Assembly: GCF_020171985.1 (NCBI RefSeq)
Contig: NZ_JAIVAL010000009.1
Span: 1-64,000 of the forward strand
Length of the DNA: 64,000 nt
Reading direction: 5' to 3'
Source of the DNA: Halobacillus halophilus
Lineage (GTDB): Bacteria > Bacillota > Bacilli > Bacillales > Halobacillaceae
Shown here: in pieces, positions 1-8,760 of the stretch
Layout of the letters: each line of letters begins with the position of its first letter
Position numbering within the stretch: position 1 is the stretch's first letter
Made by a program: the position numbers and the translations under genes
Notes under the pieces: generated by a model
What the model saw: the letters and a program-made list of their open reading frames with translations, nothing else
Told to the model about the DNA's origin: nothing
Databases searched by the model: none

Positions 1-12
1 TTTATGATTCAT
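1..12 (-). CDS. 5' end of an unidentified minus-strand gene, cut by the window edge
   Basis: An ATG at 12-10 reads M-N-H-K into the left edge. It is preceded at good distance by a strong Shine-Dalgarno sequence, AAAGGAGG, at about 19-26. Only four codons are visible, so no function can be assigned. The neighbouring pbuG and guaA genes run the same way, which fits a minus-strand gene continuing to the left. The SD arm is also part of a hairpin (21-69) that would be a good terminator on the other strand, so this call is tentative. Confidence 0.35.
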
Positions 13-20
13 AGAGGAGT

Positions 21-78
21 CCTCCTTTTGATGTTTGTATTTGTAGGTACAAATGCATCATAACGGAGGGCTTTTTTT
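21..78 (+). terminator. long hairpin followed by T7: plus-strand terminator, or SD-sequestering leader on the minus strand
   Basis: CCTCC (21-25) pairs with GGAGG (65-69), with an inner stem TGATG..TTTGTA / TACAAA..CATCA, and T7 follows at 72-78. On the plus strand this is a textbook intrinsic terminator for a gene left of the window. On the minus strand the GGAGG complement is the SD of the ATG at position 12, so the same fold would hide that ribosome binding site. The window does not decide between the two. Confidence 0.5.
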
Positions 79-120
79 CATACAAGAACCCCTATTTGAA
101 ATCCCATAGGAATCTCCTGC

Positions 121-317
121 GGGATAAACATGATCGGTGAGACCCCGGAAAGCTTTAGCTTGAGGAGGCTCAGCACATATAGGAAGTTCGACTAAAACCG
201 CCACTTCCTGTGGCAACGTCGAACGACCCTGCGTCGTGCAGGGCCGGAAAGTGAAATCGTCCCCCGGAGGACCTTCCGCTCAACAAATATCTCGAAATCA
301 AATCTTCCACAAACGGG
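121..317 (-). repeat. dispersed intergenic repeat, copy 1
   Basis: Nearly identical over about 200 bp to 13454-13664, including the segments TGATCGGTGAGACCCCGG, CTTGAGGAGGCTCAGCAC and ACCCTGCGTCGTGCAGGGCC. It ends with the family signature that, on the minus strand, reads CCCGTTTGTGGAAGATTTGA and then TTTCGAGATA. Non-coding. It lies just downstream of pbuG and separates it from the next gene. Confidence 0.85.
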
Positions 318-355
318 AGCTTGTATGGAATAAGCTGCACCTTGAGATACGTCTA

Positions 356-1690
356 TTAAGCTAAGAACACAAAGTAAAGAATAAAGATGATGAACAGGAA
401 GTACATAATTGGATGAATTTCCTTGGAACGTCCTTTTAACAGCATCGTAATTGGATAAAAGATGAACCCAATTGCGATACCCGTAGCAATACTGTACGTC
501 AGCGGCATAGCAGCAATCGTAAAGAAGGCCGGCACACCGATTTCAAATTGGTCCCAGTCAATATTTTTCAAAGTGGATGCCATCAGCACACCGACAATAA
601 TCAAGGCAGGTGCTGTGACCTGTGCGGTTACAACGGATAATAATGGCGAAAACAACAGCGCCAGTAAGAAAAAGGCAGCCGTTACAACAGAGGCAAAGCC
701 TGTCCGTCCTCCGGCTCCTACACCTGCCGTGGATTCAATGTAAGAGGTAGTCGTTGATGTACCTACCACGGATCCGACAACTGTTGCTGCGGAATCCGCA
801 AACAGTGCACGTCCGGCACGAGGTAATTTATTATCCTTCATAAATCCTGCCTGTGTCGCCACCGCTACAAGCGTTCCTGCTGTATCGAAGAAGTCGACAA
901 ACAAGAAGGTTAGAATTACGACCAGCATTTCAATCGTAAAGATATCGCCAAAGTGGGTTAATGCCGCCCCAAAAGTCGGCGCCACGCTTGGCGCAGAACC
1001 TACGACGTCATTGACTGCAGTAGGCGGCGCAATCAGCCCTGTTACCATTCCGGCAATCGAAGTAAGAACCATCCCGTAGAAAATACCGCCTTTAATGCCC
1101 AGAGAAAGGAATACGACCGAAACGATAATCCCGAAAATCGCAAGCATCGTTGGTCCAGCTGTTAAATCTCCAAGCTGTACAAGCGTCGCATCACTATTCT
1201 GAACGATACCCGCGTTTTGAAAGCCGATAAAAGCAATAAACAAGCCAATCCCAGCTCCGACGGCAAGTTTTAAATTCCCAGGTATTGCATCAATGATCAT
1301 TTGGCGCAGGCCGGTTACCGTTAATACAATAAAAATAAGTCCGGATGCTAACACACCTGCCAGTGCCGTTTCCCATGGAATACCATATCCAAGAACTACT
1401 GTATAAGCAAAAAATGCGTTCAATCCCATACCAGGTGCAAGGGCAATCGGATATTTAGCAAAAACCCCCATGATTAACGTACCCACAGCAGCTGCAATCG
1501 CCGTCGCTGTAAATACAGCCCCTTTATCAATACGCGTTACTCCTTCAGGAAGCTGCTCAATCCCATCGAGAGCAAGCGTAGACGGATTAACGAACAGAAT
1601 GTAGGCCATCGCTAGAAATGTCGTTAGACCTGCCATGAATTCCGTACGATAGTTCGTGCCCAGTTCTTTAAACTTAAAAAATTTACTCAT
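356..1690 (-). CDS. pbuG: guanine/hypoxanthine permease, NCS2/AzgA-like family (PbuG)
   Basis: A 444-residue polytopic membrane protein importing guanine and hypoxanthine for purine salvage. The start is ATG 1690 (MSKFFKFKELGTNYRTEF), which has GGGAGG at good distance; an open frame extends 22 codons further upstream but would begin right against the leader terminator and has no ribosome binding site. Features typical of the AzgA/PbuG group are the N-terminal FLAMAYILFVNP, the glycine-rich segment ALAPGMGLNAFFAYTVV and the later DFFDTAGTLVAVA. It lies downstream of guaA as in B. subtilis. Its leader holds a guanine-class riboswitch and terminator, so expression should fall when guanine is plentiful. 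No clear terminator was seen after it; a repeat element follows. Confidence 0.93.
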   Translation of the reverse strand: MSKFFKFKELGTNYRTEFMAGLTTFLAMAYILFVNPSTLALDGIEQLPEGVTRIDKGAVFTATAIAAAVGTLIMGVFAKYPIALAPGMGLNAFFAYTVVLGYGIPWETALAGVLASGLIFIVLTVTGLRQMIIDAIPGNLKLAVGAGIGLFIAFIGFQNAGIVQNSDATLVQLGDLTAGPTMLAIFGIIVSVVFLSLGIKGGIFYGMVLTSIAGMVTGLIAPPTAVNDVVGSAPSVAPTFGAALTHFGDIFTIEMLVVILTFLFVDFFDTAGTLVAVATQAGFMKDNKLPRAGRALFADSAATVVGSVVGTSTTTSYIESTAGVGAGGRTGFASVVTAAFFLLALLFSPLLSVVTAQVTAPALIIVGVLMASTLKNIDWDQFEIGVPAFFTIAAMPLTYSIATGIAIGFIFYPITMLLKGRSKEIHPIMYFLFIIFILYFVFLA

Positions 1691-1756
1691 TCTAATTTCC
1701 TCCCTCACTGTCACCAGCCGCTGCATTTGGAGAGTTCTCTCTATGTTAAAACCCAA

Positions 1757-1790
1757 ATAAAAAACACTCTTGAATGATCAAGAGTGTCTA
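1757..1790 (-). terminator. riboswitch-controlled terminator in the pbuG leader
   Basis: A perfect 10 bp stem, ACACTCTTGA (1764-1773) with TCAAGAGTGT (1778-1787), loops over four bases and is followed on the minus strand by six T in the pbuG leader. It lies between the purine aptamer and the pbuG start, the usual place of the expression platform. Confidence 0.88.
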
Positions 1791-1847
1791 CCTATATACG
1801 GAGGCAATAGACGAGCCAGGCATAAACCATACAAGGCGTCAACTATT

Positions 1848-1923
1848 CACCAACGTAGTCAGACCAGTTTACGGCGGTCCGGTAGAAACTCATGGGCCTT
1901 ATCCCCAAAATTATACGACGGTG
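1848..1923 (-). promoter_or_regulatory. purine (guanine-class) riboswitch aptamer of pbuG
   Basis: Read on the minus strand, the segment holds the conserved purine-aptamer core: TATAAT, then a P2 arm closing with GAGTTTCTACC, a P3 arm, and TCTGACTACG. A P1 stem forms from CACCGTCGTA and TACGTTGGTG with one mismatch. The specificity base in the GACTA segment is C, the form that pairs with guanine or hypoxanthine rather than adenine. It is followed by the terminator at 1757-1790. Confidence 0.93.
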
Positions 1924-1946
1924 TTACTAATTCTTAATTTTTCTCT

Positions 1947-1976
1947 ATCTTACTAGGGATGACTGTAGTTCGTCAA
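1947..1976 (-). promoter_or_regulatory. sigma-A type promoter of pbuG
   Basis: On the minus strand, TTGACG (1976-1971) and TAAGAT (1952-1947) are 18 bp apart, just upstream of the purine aptamer. This would start transcription about 15-20 bases before the P1 stem. Confidence 0.6.
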
Positions 1977-2023
1977 CCCTATTTCCGAACATTAATAATA
2001 AATAACGATTTAAACGTTCGTTT

Positions 2024-3562
2024 TTATTCCCATTCAATCGTAGCCGGCGGCTTACTCGTTACGTCATAAACCACACGGTTGATGTGATCGACCTGATTCA
2101 CGATGCGGGTGGAAATTTTCTCGAGAACATCCCACGGAATGCGAGCCCAATCGGACGTCATCCCATCAATGGATGTAACCGCACGGATACCGATTGTATA
2201 GTCATACGTCCGCTCATCGCCCATAACTCCTACGGATCGAATATCGGGAAGGACGGTGAAATATTGCCAAATATCACGGTCAAGTCCGGCTTCCTTGATT
2301 TCTTCACGCAAAATAGCATCGGATTCACGAACAATTTTAAGCTTCTCTTCTGTAATCGCACCTAATACACGAATCGCAAGTCCAGGTCCTGGGAATGGCT
2401 GGCGCCAAACAATATGTTCAGGTACACCAAGCTCAGTTCCAAGCGCACGCACTTCATCTTTGAAGAGTGTGTTCAATGGCTCGATGAGCTGCAGTTCCAT
2501 TTCCTCTGGAAGCCCTCCGACATTGTGGTGGGATTTAATCGTTTGAGCCGTTTCCGTGCCACTCTCAATAATATCAGTATAAAGAGTTCCCTGAGCGAGA
2601 TAATCAATTTCCTTCAGTTTTTCAGCCTCATCATCAAATACGTAAATAAACTCATTACCGATGATTTTCCGCTTCTGTTCAGGATCAGATACGCCTTCAA
2701 GCTTGCTTAAAAAGCGGTCTTTGGCATCTACTTTGATAATGTTCATATTAAAGCCATCGCCAAGCGTGCGCATGACATCGTCTGCTTCATTTTTTCGAAG
2801 CAGTCCGTGATCCACAAAAATACACGTCAGCTGGTCTCCGATGGCGCGGTGAATCAGCGCTGCGACAACAGAGGAATCGACCCCGCCGCTCAGGGCGCAC
2901 AATACTTTACGGTCCCCGACTTGATCGCGGATTTTCTCTACTTCCATTTCCACTACGTGCTCCATAGTCCAGTCGTCCTTCGCATCACACACATCAAACA
3001 CGAAGCTGCGCAGGATATCATTGCCATATTCGGAATGACGCACTTCCGGGTGAAACTGAACACCGTACATATTAATTTCCCCATTGCTCATCGCAGCTAC
3101 AGGGCAGGAAGGACTAGTCGCATCCACGACAAAGCCTTGAGGCGGATCAATAACCTTGTCACTATGGCTCATCCACACCGTTTGATTCCGGGGAGTTTTC
3201 TTAAAAATAACCGGATCTTCGGCTATGTTAATCTCTGCTTTTCCGTACTCACGTTCATTCGCACGCTCCACTTTTCCTTTGAAATGGTGAGTCATCAGCT
3301 GCATGCCATAGCAAATGCCAAGCACCGGAATCCCCAGCTCAAACAGACCTTCATCACAACGGAAGCTATGTTCTCCATAGACGCTGTTAGGTCCGCCAGA
3401 AAGAATGATTCCGCTTGGGTTCAGTTCCTTGATCTCTTCAACCGTCATTTTATGAGAATGAAGTTCACTATAAACCCCGAACTCACGTATGCGGCGGGTT
3501 ATTAATTGGTTATATTGACTTCCGAAATCCAGTACCAGGATCATACCTTGGACCTGCTCCAT
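2024..3562 (-). CDS. guaA: GMP synthase (glutamine-hydrolysing)
   Basis: Converts XMP to GMP using glutamine and ATP, the last step of GMP synthesis. The 512-residue protein has an N-terminal class I glutamine amidotransferase domain with the nucleophile in GICYGMQL (Cys84) and the His/Glu pair in FHPEV. An ATP-pyrophosphatase domain with the PP-loop ALSGGVDSS follows, and the dimerisation domain ends in KPPATIEWE. The start is ATG 3562, eight bases after AAGGAG; the GTG nine bases upstream overlaps that SD and is unlikely. Length matches B. subtilis GuaA. It has its own promoter, guanine riboswitch and leader terminator, and lies between the transglutaminase operon and pbuG. Confidence 0.98.
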   Translation of the reverse strand: MEQVQGMILVLDFGSQYNQLITRRIREFGVYSELHSHKMTVEEIKELNPSGIILSGGPNSVYGEHSFRCDEGLFELGIPVLGICYGMQLMTHHFKGKVERANEREYGKAEINIAEDPVIFKKTPRNQTVWMSHSDKVIDPPQGFVVDATSPSCPVAAMSNGEINMYGVQFHPEVRHSEYGNDILRSFVFDVCDAKDDWTMEHVVEMEVEKIRDQVGDRKVLCALSGGVDSSVVAALIHRAIGDQLTCIFVDHGLLRKNEADDVMRTLGDGFNMNIIKVDAKDRFLSKLEGVSDPEQKRKIIGNEFIYVFDDEAEKLKEIDYLAQGTLYTDIIESGTETAQTIKSHHNVGGLPEEMELQLIEPLNTLFKDEVRALGTELGVPEHIVWRQPFPGPGLAIRVLGAITEEKLKIVRESDAILREEIKEAGLDRDIWQYFTVLPDIRSVGVMGDERTYDYTIGIRAVTSIDGMTSDWARIPWDVLEKISTRIVNQVDHINRVVYDVTSKPPATIEWE

Positions 3563-3610
3563 ATCTTCCACTCCTTTTCATTAGAAAAAACGCACGACCT
3601 GGGGCCTATA

Positions 3611-3663
3611 AAAAAAGGATTCCCACCTTCCCGTTAAAATAATTCAGGCGAAGGCAGAAATCC
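3611..3663 (-). terminator. riboswitch-controlled terminator in the guaA leader
   Basis: On the minus strand GGATTTCTGCCTTC pairs with GAAGGTGGGAATCC (a long stem with a few mismatches) and is followed by TTTTTTTAT. It sits between the guanine aptamer and the guaA SD and is the likely off-state structure. Confidence 0.85.
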
Positions 3664-3693
3664 ATCCGTGCATATCTCGTCACGTGATCCCCA

Positions 3694-3764
3694 CCTTCAT
3701 AGTCAGGACATTTAAGGTGCCCCGGTAGAGACTCTCGAGCCATATTCTCGAGGATATACGAAGG
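3694..3764 (-). promoter_or_regulatory. purine (guanine-class) riboswitch aptamer of guaA
   Basis: Minus-strand P1 is CCTTCGTA with TATGAAGG. The core carries GAGTCTCTACCGGGGCACC and AAATGTCCTGACTATG, very close to the B. subtilis xpt guanine aptamer. The specificity base is C. It puts guaA under guanine feedback together with pbuG, each with its own aptamer. Confidence 0.95.
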
Positions 3765-3787
3765 AAGAATGCGTCTAATTTCCATTC

Positions 3788-3816
3788 ATTCTATCAACGG
3801 TTCTGACAGGAATCAA
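3788..3816 (-). promoter_or_regulatory. sigma-A type promoter of guaA
   Basis: On the minus strand TTGATT (3816-3811) and TAGAAT (3793-3788) are 17 bp apart. The -35 box overlaps the last codons of the upstream transglutaminase gene, so guaA seems to start immediately at the end of that operon, with the aptamer beginning about 25 bases downstream. Confidence 0.6.
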
Positions 3817-6014
3817 GACAATGCTTTTTTAATTAAATTTTCCCATAATTCAGTGACTTTCGGCCAATGCGAACGGCGACTCTCATTTCTGTAAAGAACC
3901 CGCTCATAATTATTCGTCAAACGCCGCATGTCATTGGACTGGAAGTGGCGATCGACAACAAAAGCGTAGTCTCTGAGCGTCTGTTCGGGTTTACGCTTAA
4001 ATCCTTTATGATCCAGTACTTTTAGTAAATATTGGTAGGCTTTTTCAAACGTTTCCTCGTCCTCATTTTTACGATAGCGTCGGATAAGAAAAGCGGAGAT
4101 CCACTTGTAACGAGTCACATACAGAACGAGTAAAGCAAGGAGTAGAAACGCAGCCAGCACATAGACCCATACATAGCTCTGTTCTGAATCGATGTTAATG
4201 GACTCAGAATCAGACGCCGCTTCCTGCTCTTCCATTTGCTGTGGGTTGCCCATATTGTCTTCAGGGGTTTCCGTATCTGAACCTGAAGCTGCTGAGTCAC
4301 TGTCCTCGGTATCTATATCTGTATAGAAATCCGCATTATTCGTGAACCCTTTCGTTGGTTCAAATGGAACCCAGCCGACATCTGGAAAATAAACTTCTAC
4401 CCACGAATGTGCATTGCCGCTTGTGATTTCATATTTATTCTGAAGTTCATCGTTGTACGTAACATCCGTGGTATCAATTCGCTCTCCACCTGTGAACCCT
4501 TTTACCCATCGCGCTGGAATGCCTTCAGATCTCAGCATAACCACCATCGAGGTTGAGAAGTTATCGCAGTACCCAATTTGAGATTCGAATAAAAACTGGT
4601 TCACATAGTCCTCATTTTCATCAGGGACCGGTACATCGGTCGTTGAATATTCGAATCCATTCGATGAAAAGTACGACTCTACCGCTTTTGCTTTATCGTA
4701 CCGATTGTCCTCGTCTTCTATGATTTGACTGGCGAGGTTGCGCACTCGCCCCGGCAGGGAATCCGGAAGCTGCAAGTAATTCTCTTTGATCTCTTCCGGG
4801 TCTTCGGTACTCGATTCACGCAGCTGATCATATTCAAAAGAAGGAAAATCATAGTTGATGACGTATCTGTTCAGCTTAGCCGGGGAATCTCCTTTGAGTG
4901 TATCCATTTCACCGGTATTCTCATGAATCTGAAGCCTATAATCTTCGGGGTAAGAATCAAGTGAAGTAGTGCCATATGGATACACCAGTTTTCGAAAATC
5001 AGCTTCACTAGTTAACTCGATAAGGGACTGTTGTTCTTCTACTTCAACTTCATCTGTAAAGGTTCGAAAAGGAATATTGTCAGGAGAAACCGTTTGGACC
5101 GGATCTTCCAATGTATCTTCCCAGCCTTTTCCGGTGTACGTATCCTTCGATTCAATTCTCCAGTATCTTTCTCCATCGGCCATAGCCGTAAAGACACGGG
5201 TATCATCCTGAATAAACGATCCCCCGAGCCGACTATCGTTTTCACCATATCCGACCTTTTGGACGACACCGCCTCCTCCTGGACCAGCGCCTTCAGCAGC
5301 ACTCTGGATAAATGGAACGGGATCCGGCCACTGGGGAGAAAGTTTGGGAGAAGCATAAGCCGCAACTGTTGAAAAAAGGATGATCGCAAGTAAAGGCAGC
5401 ACCCATAAGTGACCTTTTTTAAACCCGCCCAAAGAAATCGATTCTTTATCCATCTCTTTGTGGAAGCTGGTCACACCAAGAGCAGCCATCGCCAGCACAA
5501 ATGTGCGGATAATCGCCCATTTTCCATCGTAGACCGTAAACGTATCGACCACCGTAACATAAATAAGCGTAAGCAGGACAAACACGAACATACGATTAGC
5601 CACGACGATCCAGTAGAACAGCAAGTAACTCATCAGCCATAACAGGATGAGGAAAAGCAGACTCCGGAATAAAGGAGTCATCTGCCACCATTCCTGCGAC
5701 TGGATCACCTGTATATTAAAGATAATCTGATCATAGAGAACTGAAAACCAATTGCGGCTGAAAATGGTTTCTGCAATATAGAGTCCGTCCAATATAAAGG
5801 CTAATCCCAACAGTTTGAGGGGCATAGATAAATACCATGGAACCTGAATAAAAGATATGAAAAAACAAAACGTTGCATAAATAAAGAAGATCGTCACATT
5901 TTTCGTTTCCGTAATAGATCCCAGAGGCAGGAGCCATTCACAGAATAATAGAAAACCAATTACATAAATCATAAGTTTAAATACAGCAGAGCGCTGGTCA
6001 TTTGTAGTAGGCAT
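3813..6014 (-). CDS. yebA: membrane transglutaminase-like protein (TgpA type, DUF3488/DUF4129)
   Basis: 733 residues, homologous in layout to B. subtilis YebA. About six hydrophobic segments fill residues 10-220. A long external region follows with a transglutaminase-like core: IGYCDNFSTSMVVMLRSEG (Cys483) and HSWVEVYFPDVGWVPFEPT (His536, with Glu552 where related enzymes often have Asp). A further membrane segment (about 615-640) leads to a C-terminal cytoplasmic DUF4129-like tail. The physiological substrate is unknown for this family. Its start overlaps the stop of the DUF58 gene by one base (TGATG), so it is the last gene of the MoxR-DUF58-transglutaminase operon. This trio is widely conserved, and co-function is inferred from that. 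Confidence 0.88.
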   Translation of the reverse strand: MPTTNDQRSAVFKLMIYVIGFLLFCEWLLPLGSITETKNVTIFFIYATFCFFISFIQVPWYLSMPLKLLGLAFILDGLYIAETIFSRNWFSVLYDQIIFNIQVIQSQEWWQMTPLFRSLLFLILLWLMSYLLFYWIVVANRMFVFVLLTLIYVTVVDTFTVYDGKWAIIRTFVLAMAALGVTSFHKEMDKESISLGGFKKGHLWVLPLLAIILFSTVAAYASPKLSPQWPDPVPFIQSAAEGAGPGGGGVVQKVGYGENDSRLGGSFIQDDTRVFTAMADGERYWRIESKDTYTGKGWEDTLEDPVQTVSPDNIPFRTFTDEVEVEEQQSLIELTSEADFRKLVYPYGTTSLDSYPEDYRLQIHENTGEMDTLKGDSPAKLNRYVINYDFPSFEYDQLRESSTEDPEEIKENYLQLPDSLPGRVRNLASQIIEDEDNRYDKAKAVESYFSSNGFEYSTTDVPVPDENEDYVNQFLFESQIGYCDNFSTSMVVMLRSEGIPARWVKGFTGGERIDTTDVTYNDELQNKYEITSGNAHSWVEVYFPDVGWVPFEPTKGFTNNADFYTDIDTEDSDSAASGSDTETPEDNMGNPQQMEEQEAASDSESINIDSEQSYVWVYVLAAFLLLALLVLYVTRYKWISAFLIRRYRKNEDEETFEKAYQYLLKVLDHKGFKRKPEQTLRDYAFVVDRHFQSNDMRRLTNNYERVLYRNESRRSHWPKVTELWENLIKKALS

Positions 6015-7279
6015 CAGGTGCTCACCTCAAATTCTTGTCGGGTCAATTGCTCTTCTGATAATACTTGCACAACGATTCCCTGATTTTTTAACAGCTTAAT
6101 GTGCTGATGGTCCTGGAAGTTCATCTGCTCCCTGGGGCGCACATAAAAGAAGACGAGACGCTTACTCTTTTTCGCTAATTTAACGAGGGATTGTTCCGTA
6201 TTTCCATCTAAGTGATGACTGATCACTAAAGCTATCGTCCCAGAAGGAATCTGAGCCCGTTCACGGTCCAGCTGCTGAGAAAATGGTACACGGCCAAGCG
6301 GCTTGATCTTAGCTAAGTGACCTTGAATCTTATGGGTCTGTGAATGATTCTGATGAAAAGGAAAATAGGCTCGTCCATCTCCAAGTGTCATGAAAGCAAG
6401 CTGCGAAGATTTTTTATGAAGTTCTTCTAATAAAGATGCCGTGAATTCGACGGAACCTTCAAAACTCACAGGGTTCATAGAAGGGTGATAGACCGCATTT
6501 AAAATGATGAGCATATCGACGCTTTTTTCCTGCTCAAATTCTTTCGTCATCATTTGATTCTTTTTGGCAGTAGTCTTCCAATCCACCCAGGCAAATCGAT
6601 CGCCTTGCATATACTCACGAACTCCTGTAACGACGTTCGTGTTTTTTTCATTAAGTTTAAAAGAGGGACTCGCTCCCTGTTCAAAGCTGTACACACGTTC
6701 ACGGAGCTTCACTGGACGCTTATAAGGAAAGACAAGAAGTTTATCCTCTTCCCGATACACGTGCTCTTTTTTAACAAATCCAAAAAAGTCCCCGGTTTTG
6801 ATGCGGAAAGCCTTGAACTCGTGGTCTCCCCGCGGAAGCTTCTCAAGCTCATAATGGTAGCGTAAATGTCTCTTAAACCAGGGGAACATGACTTTCTTCA
6901 CCATTCTGTCCTGCTGAAATTCATCCGCCTTCTCCATATCCCTGAATTTCTCAAGATGACGGTCTTGTTTCTTGAGAGACTCCGGGAGATACTCTTCTAT
7001 TACGCAATAATAAATTGGAAAAGGGATTCTTCTTGTCAGGGTCACATCCACCTCAACACCTTCGCCTCCTGTAGCCACCCTTTTAGAAAGTTTGCGTTCT
7101 ACCTTCCAGTCGTTTATTGGATACAGCAGTACCCCTGTCATGTAGACGAGAAAAGGAAGAAATGCGTAGAAGAGAAACCAGCTGACAAAGCCTCCCTGAA
7201 ACATTGCATAAGAAAATAAAACAGCAAACAATGTCAATACAACGAGGAGCTTAGCTGTGAATTGAAGAGTCTGTCTCAT
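6014..7279 (-). CDS. yeaD: DUF58 domain protein, von Willebrand A-like
   Basis: 421 residues with two hydrophobic segments at about 10-55. The DUF58 signature is GDRFAWVDWKTTAKKNQMMTK at its core (about residues 227-247; note WVDWKTTAK), after which comes a VWA-like fold with MLIILNA. Proteins of this family are partners of MoxR ATPases; the target is unknown. Its start overlaps the moxR stop by four bases (ATGA), and its stop overlaps the transglutaminase start by one base, so the three are surely cotranscribed and probably translationally coupled. Confidence 0.9.
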   Translation of the reverse strand: MRQTLQFTAKLLVVLTLFAVLFSYAMFQGGFVSWFLFYAFLPFLVYMTGVLLYPINDWKVERKLSKRVATGGEGVEVDVTLTRRIPFPIYYCVIEEYLPESLKKQDRHLEKFRDMEKADEFQQDRMVKKVMFPWFKRHLRYHYELEKLPRGDHEFKAFRIKTGDFFGFVKKEHVYREEDKLLVFPYKRPVKLRERVYSFEQGASPSFKLNEKNTNVVTGVREYMQGDRFAWVDWKTTAKKNQMMTKEFEQEKSVDMLIILNAVYHPSMNPVSFEGSVEFTASLLEELHKKSSQLAFMTLGDGRAYFPFHQNHSQTHKIQGHLAKIKPLGRVPFSQQLDRERAQIPSGTIALVISHHLDGNTEQSLVKLAKKSKRLVFFYVRPREQMNFQDHQHIKLLKNQGIVVQVLSEEQLTRQEFEVST

Positions 7280-8241
7280 TCACTAATATTCCTCTTTACA
7301 GGAATGGAGGTGGCGGAGAGCAGCTCTTCAATAATACTTTCAGGCGTTGCTCCCTCAAAATTCGCTTCAGAAGTAAGAATCATACGGTGTGACAATACAT
7401 ATGGGGCAAGGTACTGGACATCATCGGGCACGACATAATCACGGTCGTGAACAAATGCATAGGCTTTAGCGGCTTTCATGAGGGAAATCGATCCACGAGG
7501 GCTCACACCCAGATAGACACCTTCATGCTTACGAGTGCCTGTAACTATGTCAATAATGTAGCGGTTTACGGTTGTGTCCACATACACTTCTTCGACCTCT
7601 TTCTGTAAAGCCACCAGCTCATCACGGGTGATGACAGACGAAATCTCGTTGATCGGGTGTCCGCCTGAAGTCCGGCTCAGCATCTCCATTTCCTGACTTG
7701 CAGTAGGATATCCCATTTTCATCTTTAACAAAAAACGATCCAGCTGAGCTTCAGGAAGCGGGTACGTTCCTTCATATTCAATGGGGTTCTGGGTAGCCAT
7801 GACAAAGAAAGGATCTTTAAGAGAAACGGGGTTTCCATCCACCGTGATACTCGTTTCTTCCATTCCCTCAAGTAAAGCGGATTGTGTTTTTGGAGAAGTA
7901 CGGTTGATCTCATCTGCCAGCACAATATTACCCAGAATAGGGCCAGGCTTAAATTCGAATTCCATTTCTTTCGGATTATATATAGAGACACCTGTAACGT
8001 CAGATGGCAGCAAATCTGGGGTGAATTGAATTCGTTTAAACTCACAATCTAAGGATTTAGCAAGGGTCTTTACTAGCATCGTCTTCCCTACACCCGGGAC
8101 ATCTTCAAGCAGTACGTGCCCTTTAGCAAGCAAAGCCACAATGCTTAGTAATGCCGCTTCTTCTTTCCCAATCATCACCTTATTAATATTTTTCATCACA
8201 TCAGAAATCTTTGGCTGATATAAAAATGTTTGCTGATTCAT
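7276..8241 (-). CDS. yeaC: MoxR family AAA ATPase
   Basis: 321 residues. Walker A is at 49-55 (DVPGVGKTMLVKTLAK) and Walker B at VLADEINRTSPK. The MoxR hallmark MATQNPIEYEGTYPLPEAQLDRF includes sensor 1 and the arginine finger region. The family acts as chaperone-like ATPases that help mature or load partner protein complexes, usually with VWA proteins such as the DUF58 protein encoded next. The start ATG 8241 has GAGAGGGG upstream. It is the first gene of the operon and has a promoter with an inverted repeat at 8298-8342. Confidence 0.93.
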   Translation of the reverse strand: MNQQTFLYQPKISDVMKNINKVMIGKEEAALLSIVALLAKGHVLLEDVPGVGKTMLVKTLAKSLDCEFKRIQFTPDLLPSDVTGVSIYNPKEMEFEFKPGPILGNIVLADEINRTSPKTQSALLEGMEETSITVDGNPVSLKDPFFVMATQNPIEYEGTYPLPEAQLDRFLLKMKMGYPTASQEMEMLSRTSGGHPINEISSVITRDELVALQKEVEEVYVDTTVNRYIIDIVTGTRKHEGVYLGVSPRGSISLMKAAKAYAFVHDRDYVVPDDVQYLAPYVLSHRMILTSEANFEGATPESIIEELLSATSIPVKRNISE

Positions 8242-8297
8242 TAGGTGTACCCCTCTCTTCCTATTACACTATTGTCAGAATTCTCACGCTCATTCTA

Positions 8298-8342
8298 ACT
8301 ATACTACATCCAGAGACTCGGGACAAAATATGTATTTGTCCC
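8298..8342 (-). promoter_or_regulatory. promoter of the moxR operon with an inverted repeat over its -35 box
   Basis: On the minus strand TTGTCC (8326-8321) and TATAGT (8303-8298) are 17 bp apart, about 57 bases before the moxR start. An inverted repeat, GGGACAAA (8320-8327), 7 bases, TTTGTCCC (8335-8342), contains the -35 box. This is where a repressor or a response regulator would be expected to bind. Confidence 0.5.
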
Positions 8343-8760
8343 TATCTATTAAATTTCCCGGCTTATCAGGAATTCTGTAACATTAAGAATTTGTAAAAAT
8401 AAGGATCTATTCAATCGGTTATTAATTATCATCAAAACATTAGACTAAAAGGCCGGTTACTTGTAGACTCACTTTCGAGATAATAGAGAGTTTTTAAAAC
8501 TTTATCATAACTAACTAGTAGTAATAGTAGAGTATTTTTTAGAGTGGCTCAGGTATAGGAGGTAAAAGTTTCACATCAAGAGATATTGACTTCTGCTCCG
8601 CTAAAGAATGTTCCTGCTAGCGATAATATAAACAGGTATTAACTACTCCTCTAGATGCCAAAACATTAAATTAGGCGTACATATTCGAAATCGAAAGTAT
8701 AATTATTGAGTCCTTTATTCTAGCCAACTGCATTTCAAAAAAATAAAAGGAGTGGAGTTC
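8343..8760. other. gene-free AT-rich spacer with one small repeat remnant
   Basis: This stretch between the divergent moxR operon and the 8761 gene has no convincing open frame. Its only recognised structure is a 30 bp remnant of the dispersed repeat family at 8453-8482. The end (8746-8752) carries the AAGGAG ribosome binding site of the next gene. No convincing promoter pair was recognised. Confidence 0.6.
8453..8482 (+). repeat. dispersed repeat family, terminal fragment (copy 2)
   Basis: The segment CCGGTTACTTGTAGACTCAC followed by TTTCGAGATA matches the shared end of the other copies (CCCGTTACTTGAAGACTCAG then TTTCGAG at 12855). Only this end is present; the body of the repeat is missing. 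Confidence 0.65.

Noticed and set aside
2807-3505. 232-codon open frame on the plus strand opposite guaA
   Set aside because: Fully inside guaA on the other strand, no SD, and composition is what is expected from the complement of a conserved gene.
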